Shown here: one piece after another, positions 9,824 to 18,562 of the stretch
Position numbering within the stretch: position 1 is the first letter of the stretch
Layout: each line of letters starts with the position of its first letter
Assembly (NCBI RefSeq): GCF_025024155.1
Contig: NW_026251732.1
Span: forward strand, 1-64,000
Direction: 5' to 3'
Source of the DNA: Gamsiella multidivaricata
Taxonomy: Eukaryota; Mortierellomycota; Mortierellomycetes; Mortierellales; Mortierellaceae
Length of the DNA stretch: 64,000 nt
The notes under the pieces: generated by a model
What the model was told of the DNA's origin: nothing
The model's database searches: none
The model's input: only the letters and a program-made list of their open reading frames with translations
Made by a program: the position numbers and the translations under genes

Positions 9824-12020
9824 TCACCAGGAGGAAAATTCCTCGTCCTCCTCCACATGGAACGATGGGTATGCCATAAGCGGCCTTGCAAAAACCGTAT
9901 CGTTCGACAGCGTGTAGAATTTCCCCCAAAGGATGGTTCCACCCCCCAGTAACGCCGCGGCTTCAGAAGACACACGTATTGAGTAGTCCTTCCCATGAGT
10001 AGGCAAAAGGACTCCGTCTTCCAGGATCATTGGCTCCAGCACGATTATTGACGTCAAGGGTTGCTCCAACTTGACAAGGCCAGTACTATCGTCTTTGGTA
10101 GCGTTAGGCGCAGCAGCGAGGGCGCCATCGTCGGTGGAAAGGCTGGCAGCATCGACAAGGGCTTCATTGGCAACTATGGCAGTATCTGCTTTATCGACAG
10201 TAGCAAGGACATTGGTATCGACTACGGCAGTGTCAGCAGCATCGACAACAACGGGTTTGATCTCATCAGCAGAGGCAGGAGCGACTGTATCGACTGTGGA
10301 AGAGCCAGTGGCATCGACGGTAGGAGGGTTGACAGTCTTGGCAGTAGGATGTTTATCGTCATTGGCGGTGGTAGGATCAACAGGACCGTCAACGACAACC
10401 TCAGCAGCATCGGCGGCAGGAAGACTGACAGTATCGCCGGTGGCAGCTTCGATTTTGTCCACACGAGTAGGATCGACTGCAGCGGTGGCGCCGATCTGTT
10501 CGTCTGTGTTTTCTGACAGGATTCGTAGGACCCTTGCATAGCCCATGTGCTCGCCCTCAACTTGAACATCCTTTGTCGAGCTACTGTCGCCCATACACTG
10601 CTTCAGCAACTCGTCCGACTTGTCCGGCAGCGGGTCAGATCGGTACTCTCTCACGAAATGAATCGTACAGGACTGGCTGTAGTCATCCGGCATCATACGG
10701 TTGAAGGTCTTGCATTGAGGCGTTTGGACCTTGGCCAACTGAGCAATATCTATCGCCTTCTTGATTTCCACCTCATATTCGGGCATCACCCTGCGGACAT
10801 GGATGTATTTCAGGAACGCGAGGACCACCCTGGGAGCCATCTCAAAGTATGTGACATCGTGCCAGATGCCAGAATTGAGAACGTGCGACGACAAAAAGGA
10901 TGCGACAACGTAGACAAAGTCGATGTCGAGAGTAACCTCGGCTCCTTGCGTACGCTTTGCACCGCCCACCACGACCGGGTGCTCGTCCATGCCACCGTAG
11001 GAGAAGTAGGTCTCAAGAATCTTGTTGGACATCGGGACAAAGTTCCGCTCCTTGCGGAAGTTGTCTATTGCCAACCGCATCCTGTGATCGGCACTTGTTT
11101 TTCTAGATGATGTGATAGGAGCAACGTAAGAGACTCGGCATTAGTATGATGTGGCAGATATCAATATAGCTAGACGAGGAAATAGCAAAGTAGAACTGGT
11201 TCGTACGAGTCGTAGAGCTCCTCGAGGAGTTGCATATCCAAGACTTCAGAATCCACCTCGTCGTCGTCAGCCTGGGGATGGTTCTTTTTCTTCTTTCTCT
11301 TCTTCTTTTTCTTTACCCCCGTCTCTGGCTGATCGTCCTGTAGTTGATCTGCAGCGCTCTTGATGGCTATGATGTTAAATAATACAGTGTTGTACGTCAG
11401 GACCACGAAGATGATATATACCAAGCAGTACGATCGATCAAAACAGGGTCACAATTAGGAAAGAGATAGACATACTCTGCTGCTGGTCACCCTCGTCGTT
11501 GTCCGATTGCTCGTCCGGTTGATCATCCTCATAGGACTTCAATGACTTTAGGTGTTCTTGCACAGCACCCTTGTTTGCGTCTTGTGATTGACTGTCTTTG
11601 GAGGCATCGACCGGCTCCGAATTGTCTTGCAACGCATCCTGGCTTTCGACCCGGTTTTCGACCTGGTCACCGTCCTCCTTGTAATCGAAGGGCTGATACC
11701 ACTCGTCTGCAGCGTCCTCACCATCGTAATAGTCTTCATCGTAGCCATCCCCGTAAAAGTCGTCGTCGTAGCCATCATCGGGGTCGTCATAGTCCGAGTC
11801 CGAGTTTGCGTTCACGGCGAGACCACGAAGCTGCTCCATGATCTCCTCCCGCAGCTTACTGTAATAAGAGAAGGAAGTCGGGGCGACATGTCAGGGGACA
11901 AGGGGGATAAGGGAGGAAAAAAAAAGGGAAAAAGAAGAAAAAAAAAGCTCATAGGGGCTGTGTTGCGACAAGATAAAAAAGAGAGGAAGGATTGGCTTAC
12001 TCGAGGGTCTCCTCGTCCAT
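9824..12020 (-). CDS. arb1: Arb1-like subunit of the Argonaute siRNA chaperone (ARC) complex
   Basis: Model: complement(join(9824..11081, 11207..11366, 11476..11858, 12001..12020)), 606 residues; all splice phases close. In fission yeast Arb1 binds Argonaute in the ARC complex and is needed for RNAi-dependent heterochromatin. Features read here: an acidic N-terminal half (residues 10-135), a lysine block (about 153-163), then the conserved core starting at LYDS-MRLAIDNFRKERNF with LETYFSYGG, a central block (ALVVLAFLKYI-like, MPEYE, CKTFNRMMPDDY) and a closing block WGKFYTLSNDTVFARP. Between the core and the closing block, about residues 388-523 are a V/D/A/T-rich low-complexity insert. The core and closing blocks resemble the Arb1 family; the insert does not. 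Exon 3 ends at an unusual GTACGA donor, chosen because only it restores frame and the helix. The assignment rests on remembered family features, not an alignment. Confidence 0.7.
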
Positions 12021-12811
12021 TCAATCGTGTCTGTGGGGATGGAGATGAGGAGATGAGGAGATGAGGGGATGGGAGGATGGGTATAATTTGGATGTGGAAA
12101 TGAGCAGTGTCATGGAAGGATTGGCCCAGGGGAGGGGGGGGGGAAGGGAGTATTCACACCTCGCCCTGACTTTTGTTTCGCTGCTGTACGCAACAGAACA
12201 ACGCGCCTGTTTTCCACACCCAAAGCGACAATGCAGTCACCCAAGCGCCCGTTTTGGTGGGTCCAATGGAGGCCACTTCCTGATTGGGCAAAACGCGTTC
12301 TCCCCTCCCCCCTTTTTTTCAGTTGCGCGTAGAAGGTGATAGGGCGCATTTGGATGGACAGGGGGGATGGAGGGGGTGGATATAGGGGGAGGGGGAGGGA
12401 GGAGGGTGCAGCATAGCTGTTTGGCGGCAAACTCCATCTTTCCTTTTTGGAGTGCTGTGCGTCGCATTGCGGACAGACGCGTCTTTTGGGGAGCGAAGGA
12501 TTTTTCATATTCCCGTTCACGCCAGTCCCGAAGAAGAAACCGAAACCGAGACGTTTGTTTTCGTCGCTGCTCCGCTTCGATTGGTCGCCGTGGGCTCTCG
12601 ACATCACTCTTGTTCGGCTGGGATGTTCTGGGGACCTACATGTACTAGACTAATCACAAACAAAGGTTCCCTCGGCATCATCATCGTCATCCACCTACAC
12701 CAAGCCCTCCTCTCTCTCTCTCTCTCTTCCTTTTATACCAGGATCTCTCGCCTTCTTCACTCTCTAATCCAACACCTTACTTCTATCCACATCCCCATCG
12801 AATTCTCAACC
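12021..12811. other. Divergent intergenic region
   Basis: Lies between the start of the Arb1-like gene (minus) and the Ser/Thr-rich gene (plus), so it should hold both promoters. It has purine-rich GGGGGA stretches at 12130-12150 and 12360-12400 and a CT microsatellite near 12711-12727 in the presumed 5' leader of the plus-strand gene. A plus-strand frame extends the downstream gene back to 12452 but has no supporting features. Confidence 0.5.
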
Positions 12812-13648
12812 ATGATGGCCAACAAGAGCAATGTCGGATTAGACTCTGTCACCACGCTCCCCGATCCGTCATTACACACCACCACCACTAACAGCAACAA
12901 CAAGATCAGGAAACCCCTCCGCATCAAGACGACTACCGATGCAGAGCCCTTAGATCGCAATTCCGACCTAGCTCTATACATCGCCCCACCTGCACCTTCC
13001 CACCCCAACACCTCGACCCGTCGTCAGTCCGCCGCCCATGCCGCGCCCCTCTCCTCGCCTATGAGTCCATTCTCTGCCATGTCGGATATCGCACTCAATT
13101 CCGCAAAGACCACCACTCCGTCCTCTGCTACTAGAAGAACAAGCGCAATTGCTGCGGACCATAACAGCAGCACCATCCTCTCAAGCCTACCAACCAGTGG
13201 TACCACGCAGTTCAGCTTTGCGCTCGAGAGTCCTCCAGTGATCGAACTGCAAAGCTTCATTAACGAGCACACCACCGCCACCACCCCTCGAGACCGTAGC
13301 GCTGTCCAGTGGAGCAACAGTCTCGACATGCAAGATCCCTCCATGGACCAGACACAGCATCACCAGCACCAGTCATCGCAGAATTCGGGTTCGTTCTTCC
13401 AAGGGTTCTTTGCGATCCCACCGTCTCTGGCCGGACGTCCTCGCCTGACAGAGGATCAAGAAGAGTACTGGCGTCGGGAGTGTGAGCGCGGCCCTGTGCC
13501 GTTGATGTGGCCGAAACAGCACGACCTCGAGAACCAGACAGCAACGGATGGGGACACCACCAACAGCTCTGGTTGGTTCAGCTCCTGGTGGGCACCCATG
13601 TCCAAGGATCCAACCGAGACAAGACGCGAAGGCGCCATGGCCCAATAG
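12812..13648 (+). CDS. Unrecognised Ser/Thr-rich protein with conserved-looking C-terminus
   Basis: Single exon, 278 residues. The frame is open upstream to 12452, but the ATG at 12812 is preferred because it follows a pyrimidine-rich leader and an AACC context, and the upstream part looks non-coding. Residues 1-200 are low-complexity (S, T, A, P, H) and probably disordered. From about residue 195 the sequence becomes ordered: FFQGFFAIPPSLAGRPRLTE followed by DQEEYWRRECERGPVPLMWP. Tryptophan-rich residues follow near 255. No signal peptide, membrane segment or known motif was seen. AATAAA lies 75 nt past the stop. Function unknown. Confidence 0.6.
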   Translation: MMANKSNVGLDSVTTLPDPSLHTTTTNSNNKIRKPLRIKTTTDAEPLDRNSDLALYIAPPAPSHPNTSTRRQSAAHAAPLSSPMSPFSAMSDIALNSAKTTTPSSATRRTSAIAADHNSSTILSSLPTSGTTQFSFALESPPVIELQSFINEHTTATTPRDRSAVQWSNSLDMQDPSMDQTQHHQHQSSQNSGSFFQGFFAIPPSLAGRPRLTEDQEEYWRRECERGPVPLMWPKQHDLENQTATDGDTTNSSGWFSSWWAPMSKDPTETRREGAMAQ

Positions 13649-13723
13649 AAATCACACTCCTCTGCCCAGGATCCTTGATCTCTTCATTGTCCATAAGCCT
13701 GATTTGAATTGTTAACGTGTTAT

Positions 13724-13729
13724 AATAAA
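13724..13729 (+). terminator. Polyadenylation signal AATAAA
   Basis: Hexamer 75 nt after the stop of the Ser/Thr-rich gene, between convergent genes. Confidence 0.5.
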
Positions 13730-13802
13730 GACAAATGCTATCATATATGGCTTTATTTCAAATGCCATTATGCTATTAAAACGTAGGCCGCAAGAGGAAG
13801 AC

Positions 13803-13831
13803 AAAAAAAAAAAAAAAAAAAAAAAAAAAAA
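13803..13831. repeat. A29 homopolymer
   Basis: Uninterrupted run of 29 A between two convergent 3' ends. Confidence 0.95.
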
Positions 13832-13859
13832 CAATACCTGCATGGAAAATGCCCTTCGC

Positions 13860-16800
13860 TCAATACCACGTTCTAAGAGGAGAAGGAGACCGCCCTCCGC
13901 GAGGTCGCATCACATCCGACATCAGCTCATCATTGGCGCGACCGCCCGCTGCAGGTCCCCAGGATGGCTGCTGAGGTCTCTGTCGAACATAGAAACTGAA
14001 CCTTCGCTTCTTTGTCTCCTCCTCCGTTAGCTCCACAGATCCTGGCTTTCCCAAAACATGTGCTCCATTGGCCTCCATGACAGCCACTGACTCCATTCCT
14101 TCCTTCTCAAGCATCTCGTCCACCAATCTATAATCCACTTTCATGTACTTGTTGCGGAGCTCTAGAAGACGATTCGTCACAGCATCGCGGTCCTGATCCA
14201 GATCATCATATAATCGAACATCTTTGTGCACACGCCGAAACTTGCCTGCATTCGGCTGACCAAGTGGGATCGGCTGGAACACCGGTGTCGAGTCCTTCTT
14301 CAATGCCTCCACCCTGGTTCTCAGCACCTCCCAGTCCCAAAAACCATCGATACGCCTCAAGGCTGGCCAATGTGATCCGAGCCACTCGACCTCAGCGGCT
14401 TCTCGGAGCGAGTGCGGTCCTAGACGAACGATGTACAAGTTCTCCAAGTGGGTCAATCCCGCGAGCTCACCCAGACCATTCTCAAGTGACAATGCAAGAT
14501 ATCGACGCTTCGACTGGCCGTCATAAACGCGGTTTCCGTTCAAAGCACCGCCCATTCCGAAGAGTCCACGCAAATCCCACGCGGGCGGTCGTCCTCCTTC
14601 CAAGGTCAATGACTCCAGATGCGTCAACTTGCCCAATTGCTTGCACGTCTTGATTTGAATCTCACGCTCAGCCTCTGCCACGGGTTGAAACGGTCCTGGT
14701 TGGTGATCAAACTCAATGCAAATGCTGAGCATTCGGATGTTCTTGCACGCCCAATCGTGTTCCTGCCTCGCAATCGCTCGCGCGTTTATTGGATACGGCT
14801 CAACATGGAGGACCTTCAAGTTCGCACAGGTGGAAAGGATGCTGAGGATGCCGTCATAATACACTTTGTTCCTGATTTCGATTATCTGGTCGTTGACTCT
14901 GGTCATCTTGCGGCATGCAGGGCCCATGGAAAGGTCGAGCTCCGTCAGAGTGCGGCCACAGTTGTACAGGACCAGGTCGAAAAACGGCGACTTGAAGCTG
15001 CAACAGTTTCTTGCCAACAAGACCATCAGACCAGGCGACGTAGGGGCCACGATGTTGGTCGATTTCTCGGGTTGGGTCTTCAAGCTTTTAGAGTTTGGAG
15101 AGCCGTAGGGGCCCCAGAGTTCGCAGATGAAGCTGAAAAACTTCTCGTCTAGGCCCTCGGGTCGGCAGTCCGAAAAATCGAAGGACTGGATCAACGGGCA
15201 GTATTGGTGCAGCTGACGCATCTTGCGAACTATATAAGGATAGTCGCGATTAGAGCCTGCACGCAAAAATTCGTTTTCAAAAGAGCTAAGCGCTCTGTCC
15301 AGGTCGAAATCACCGTCGTCGTCGAAATCAGGCGCGTTGTCACCGTCATCGGGCTCGTCCGAGTCATGGTCTACCCAATGTTCATCGCGGTCGTCCGAGT
15401 CTTCGTCTATCGAACGTTCATCGTCGTGGTAGTCCTCACTATCCTCAGAGGTAGCATCCGTGTCGTCCTCGTCCGAGCTCTGATGGACATCGCGGTCCAC
15501 ATTCTTACTCGCGGTGGTGCTCCTGTTGGTGCTCGTACTCGTGCTCGTACTCCTGTTGGCGTTGGCGTTGGCGTTAGTGCTAGTGCTAGTGTCTGTGTTT
15601 GTGTTGGTGTTGGCGTTGGTGCTTGTGCTTGAAGTCCCTTGTGCGTTAGCACTAGATCGAGCGCTGAGCTGCTCCGCGAGACGAGGGAAGTGACCGGCAG
15701 CAGCGGCAGCATGGGCAGCAGCGAGGGCGTTTGCATGAATGTTTCGATACATTTGCGAGCCAAGGATCCCCTGCACAAGCATTTCAGAGAAATCGCCGAT
15801 CTCACCCTCGCTGTCATGGTCGCTCTCGCTCTCGTCGTGCTCAGCTTCCATGTCGTTATCGAGAGAATCTTCGCTCTCGTCCGATTCCTCATTATAGGCG
15901 AATCCAGAAGTGTTCTTCAACGAGAGCTCCCGCAGCTCGGGCATAACGGATCCGAGGTCGAGAAGTGTTTGCATGCTGACAGTAGACCGATCCAGGACCA
16001 GCTTCCTGATCTTGCTCAAGCTAGCTTTGGCCTCCTTCGACTTTGATTCTTTGGAGGCCTTCGTTTCCGAGGATGTGCCTGGGCTCTTGTTCTTTTGAAA
16101 TTCGTCCCACGTCTGGCGCCAGTCCTGCAGCTCCTCCAATGGTTCCGATAGCTCGTTCATCTCCAGCGACAGGGTCCTGAGGGAGGGTTTGACAGCCTGC
16201 AGAAGGTTATACAGAATCCCGGTATCAAAAAAGATCCACTCGGCCAGGGTGAGCGATTCCAGATGTTTCATGTACTCGATATTGTCGCAGATATCTATGT
16301 CGATTTGGTCGGGCAGACTATAGACCTTGAGCGTACGAAGTGTCGATATATTGCAAGTGATGATTCTATCGACCGCCTTGGCAAAGTGGGCCATCCGTTT
16401 AGAAGTCCTAATGAGGCTAGGATTACTCGGAGCGCTCCTATGCACCATTTCCTGACCATAAACAACACTGACATATTCGAGACGGTTGCAATCGAGAAGG
16501 GTTTTTTGGCAAGTCGGCGGCACATACGATGGACCCAGGTCCTTCAGCTCCTGTTCCTTCTGCATCTCGTAAAGCTCGTTCATTTCCTCGACGTCTTCGT
16601 CAGGGGGGACTGCGAGCAGTCTCGCAGTGAACTCTTGCGGGGAAGGAACGGTGAAGGAGACCTTGCGGACGTGCTCATAGTAGCGAGAGAACTCGAGGGC
16701 GAATAAAGCGCCGCGGAGGTATTCGTCAAGATTGACGGCACGCCAGAGGAATGGGCGTAAGCAGTTGAGCCAGGTCTTGGAAACGAGACAGGCAGCAGGA

Positions 16801-16904
16801 AGGGTCTTCCTGTCGATGAGCGCTCCGATCCTCACGAGGATCTCGGGTGGCAGATCTGGGGGCAGCATGGTGAATGGGGTGAGAGAAGCAATGGCATCCC
16901 CCAT
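13860..16904 (-). CDS. Large F-box/LRR protein with acidic, Asn/Thr/Ser-repeat insert
   Basis: Single exon, 1014 residues. Residues 14-60 (LPPDLPPEILVRIGALIDRK, then LPAACLVSKTWLNCLRPFLW) are an F-box, the Skp1-binding motif of SCF ubiquitin ligases. Leucine-rich-repeat-like segments follow (about 110-330 and 560-880) and would be the substrate-binding part. Between them, about residues 335-535, is a very acidic region interrupted by an alternating Asn/Thr/Ser tract (genomic 15530-15640) and an alanine run. This insert is unusual; the other F-box proteins here have none. The C-terminal 130 residues are basic and polar. It is a different subfamily from the genes at 18563/29765 and 20880/54280. 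Target protein unknown. Confidence 0.8.
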   Translation of the reverse strand: MGDAIASLTPFTMLPPDLPPEILVRIGALIDRKTLPAACLVSKTWLNCLRPFLWRAVNLDEYLRGALFALEFSRYYEHVRKVSFTVPSPQEFTARLLAVPPDEDVEEMNELYEMQKEQELKDLGPSYVPPTCQKTLLDCNRLEYVSVVYGQEMVHRSAPSNPSLIRTSKRMAHFAKAVDRIITCNISTLRTLKVYSLPDQIDIDICDNIEYMKHLESLTLAEWIFFDTGILYNLLQAVKPSLRTLSLEMNELSEPLEELQDWRQTWDEFQKNKSPGTSSETKASKESKSKEAKASLSKIRKLVLDRSTVSMQTLLDLGSVMPELRELSLKNTSGFAYNEESDESEDSLDNDMEAEHDESESDHDSEGEIGDFSEMLVQGILGSQMYRNIHANALAAAHAAAAAGHFPRLAEQLSARSSANAQGTSSTSTNANTNTNTDTSTSTNANANANRSTSTSTSTNRSTTASKNVDRDVHQSSDEDDTDATSEDSEDYHDDERSIDEDSDDRDEHWVDHDSDEPDDGDNAPDFDDDGDFDLDRALSSFENEFLRAGSNRDYPYIVRKMRQLHQYCPLIQSFDFSDCRPEGLDEKFFSFICELWGPYGSPNSKSLKTQPEKSTNIVAPTSPGLMVLLARNCCSFKSPFFDLVLYNCGRTLTELDLSMGPACRKMTRVNDQIIEIRNKVYYDGILSILSTCANLKVLHVEPYPINARAIARQEHDWACKNIRMLSICIEFDHQPGPFQPVAEAEREIQIKTCKQLGKLTHLESLTLEGGRPPAWDLRGLFGMGGALNGNRVYDGQSKRRYLALSLENGLGELAGLTHLENLYIVRLGPHSLREAAEVEWLGSHWPALRRIDGFWDWEVLRTRVEALKKDSTPVFQPIPLGQPNAGKFRRVHKDVRLYDDLDQDRDAVTNRLLELRNKYMKVDYRLVDEMLEKEGMESVAVMEANGAHVLGKPGSVELTEEETKKRRFSFYVRQRPQQPSWGPAAGGRANDELMSDVMRPRGGRSPSPLRTWY

Positions 16905-17255
16905 GTCGGCGTTCAGGTCATTTCACCACTATCAAAGCCACTGCGGCCAACTTTTCTCTTTACGCGTGCAGAAAAAAAAAAGCACGCGTCAACTTTCAGC
17001 AGGCCCCCATGGGGAGTCAGCCACATCAAGGCCGTAGTTCTGATGCCCATACATCCTTTCTATCGTCTATGCATGCAACGCGTTCGCTCTTCTGGGCCAC
17101 ATTTCTGTCCCACACTTTTTCGAGCTTATTGGGTGCAGCACAGCTTCGCTTTAGAGGAAAGCGACCCTCCAGGCGGGCATGGCACCGTCTACAGAAACGA
17201 TCCTCTTTTTCCTTTGTTTAATCTTGCAGTCAAAAGGGGCTACACAAAGGACGCG
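16905..17255. other. Intergenic DNA
   Basis: Upstream region of the 1014-residue F-box gene and downstream region of the secreted-family gene. Short open frames only. Confidence 0.5.
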
Positions 17256-18314
17256 TCAATAATGGCTCATCCACCGCTGCGAACCATGATATACGCGACC
17301 ACCCTGCGAAACCAATCTGGCAGGCCACAAGATAGGCTGACAATTCGGCACCCGTACACTTGCTCTTCCAAGCATTCTGTCCCACAGCTTCGTCGACAGT
17401 GCCTCGATAAACAGGTCCACGTTAATGGTCTCCACATTCCTTGTCAATCGCTCTGCGTTTGCCCTCAAGAACTCTTCGTCGACCTCATACCAGGCCCTGG
17501 TCAACCTCGCTACCTGTGGTTCCAATCCTGTCACACCCGAATGCGGCTCCCGCGACAGCCGCAGGACCAACTTTGATGTCTCCAGTATCACTCTCGATCC
17601 CTGTCCCTCTCCGTCCTCATCTCCTTCTCGTCCTTTCTCTGTACGCTTGATCACGATCGTCGTTAGAGCCCAGTGCTTCCATGATCGATCTTCCACAAAC
17701 GGCGGGATGAGTCCTCGCAACGCCACCGCGGTCTCCTTCATGGTCACATCCCGGCCCGGCCCCATCTCCGTGGCCACACCCTCAAGCACCTCGTCCTGGG
17801 CCTGCTGCAGGATCTCCTCCACAAACATATTCAGATTACCGCTCAGCTGGACCTTGATTTCTCGAGTCCTTGACTGGGTGAACCCCCGGAATTGATTCAA
17901 CGCTACCAAAAAGTTGTCGTACGCCAACGGGTCCGTGAACACTTCTGCCTCGCGCGGGCAGAACATGGCCTTGTTGGCCAGGAACCACACCATGGAGGCA
18001 ACTGCAGAGGGTAGGTTGTGAGGGTCACGAAAGACAGCGGGTCCAGAGGCCATGGGATCCGAGCTATCGGTGCCGATGAACAGGGCCCGGGCTTCTAGGG
18101 CGTCGTATTCGGCCTGTGCGGAGACCATCGCAGCTATGGCCACGGCTGTCATGCATGTCTCCGAAAAAAAAAAAAAAAAAAAAAAAAAAAAGAAAGGACA
18201 GTGAGCGTCCAGAACTTGATATTCCGTGGAAAAGGTCGCGATCGCGCATGTTGGCACACAGTTAGCTGAAGACATACCGGAGATAACTGGCAGGAGCGAA
18301 TGGATAAGACGCAT
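17256..18314 (-). CDS. Putative secreted protein, family copy 4 (unrecognised family)
   Basis: Model: complement(join(17256..18145, 18278..18314)), 308 residues. Exon 1 is 37 nt, exactly as in the three copies at the left edge; the donor is GTATGT and the acceptor GACAG, with a 132-nt phase-1 intron containing 28 T in sense orientation. The joined N-terminus MRLIHSLLPVISAVAIAAMV plus SAQA is a predicted signal peptide. The unspliced frame would translate the T tract as polyphenylalanine, which supports splicing. The mature chain keeps G-x-D-S-S-D-P, VFRDPHNLPSAVAS, a Y-x-NF position and the closing block ETINVDLFIEALST. It is the most diverged copy, with a charged insert near residue 180 (EKGREGDEDGEGQ) and a C-terminal extension of about 45 residues. 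Function unknown. Confidence 0.75.
   Translation of the reverse strand: MRLIHSLLPVISGMSSANCVPTCAIATFSTEYQVLDAHCPFFFFFFFFFFSETCMTAVAIAAMVSAQAEYDALEARALFIGTDSSDPMASGPAVFRDPHNLPSAVASMVWFLANKAMFCPREAEVFTDPLAYDNFLVALNQFRGFTQSRTREIKVQLSGNLNMFVEEILQQAQDEVLEGVATEMGPGRDVTMKETAVALRGLIPPFVEDRSWKHWALTTIVIKRTEKGREGDEDGEGQGSRVILETSKLVLRLSREPHSGVTGLEPQVARLTRAWYEVDEEFLRANAERLTRNVETINVDLFIEALSTKLWDRMLGRASVRVPNCQPILWPARLVSQGGRVYHGSQRWMSHY
18164..18191. repeat. A28 homopolymer (T28 in the sense strand of an intron)
   Basis: Uninterrupted 28-base run inside the single intron of secreted-family copy 4. Confidence 0.95.
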
Positions 18315-18562
18315 GGCAAAGGAAAAATAAAATAAAATATGGTGTTGTTCGTCCAGGTTGTGTGAGAAGGGTGATGATGATAGAACAGACAGAAAAGGAC
18401 GGATGTTCTGAGGTGGCCATGAAAAAGTGACTTGTGATTCAAAAAATGACCGTATTATTCGGCAGTGTGGAGCGTGGGAAACCCTAGATCACAGGCCATG
18501 TTGGCCCCTGGGCTCGCTCTGTGAAGACCGCGTTCACAGACGGTTTTTATTAAGTACAATAG

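Noticed and set aside
10061..10541. Two long plus-strand frames (151 and 156 codons)
   Set aside because: They are antisense shadows of the low-complexity V/D/A/T-rich part of the Arb1-like gene; open only because of the repeat composition.
12452..12811. N-terminal extension of the Ser/Thr-rich protein
   Set aside because: Open by chance; includes the CT-rich leader and looks unlike the rest of the protein.
15407..15892. Minus-strand Arg/Thr-rich frame
   Set aside because: Shadow of the acidic Asn/Thr/Ser insert of the 1014-residue F-box gene in another frame.
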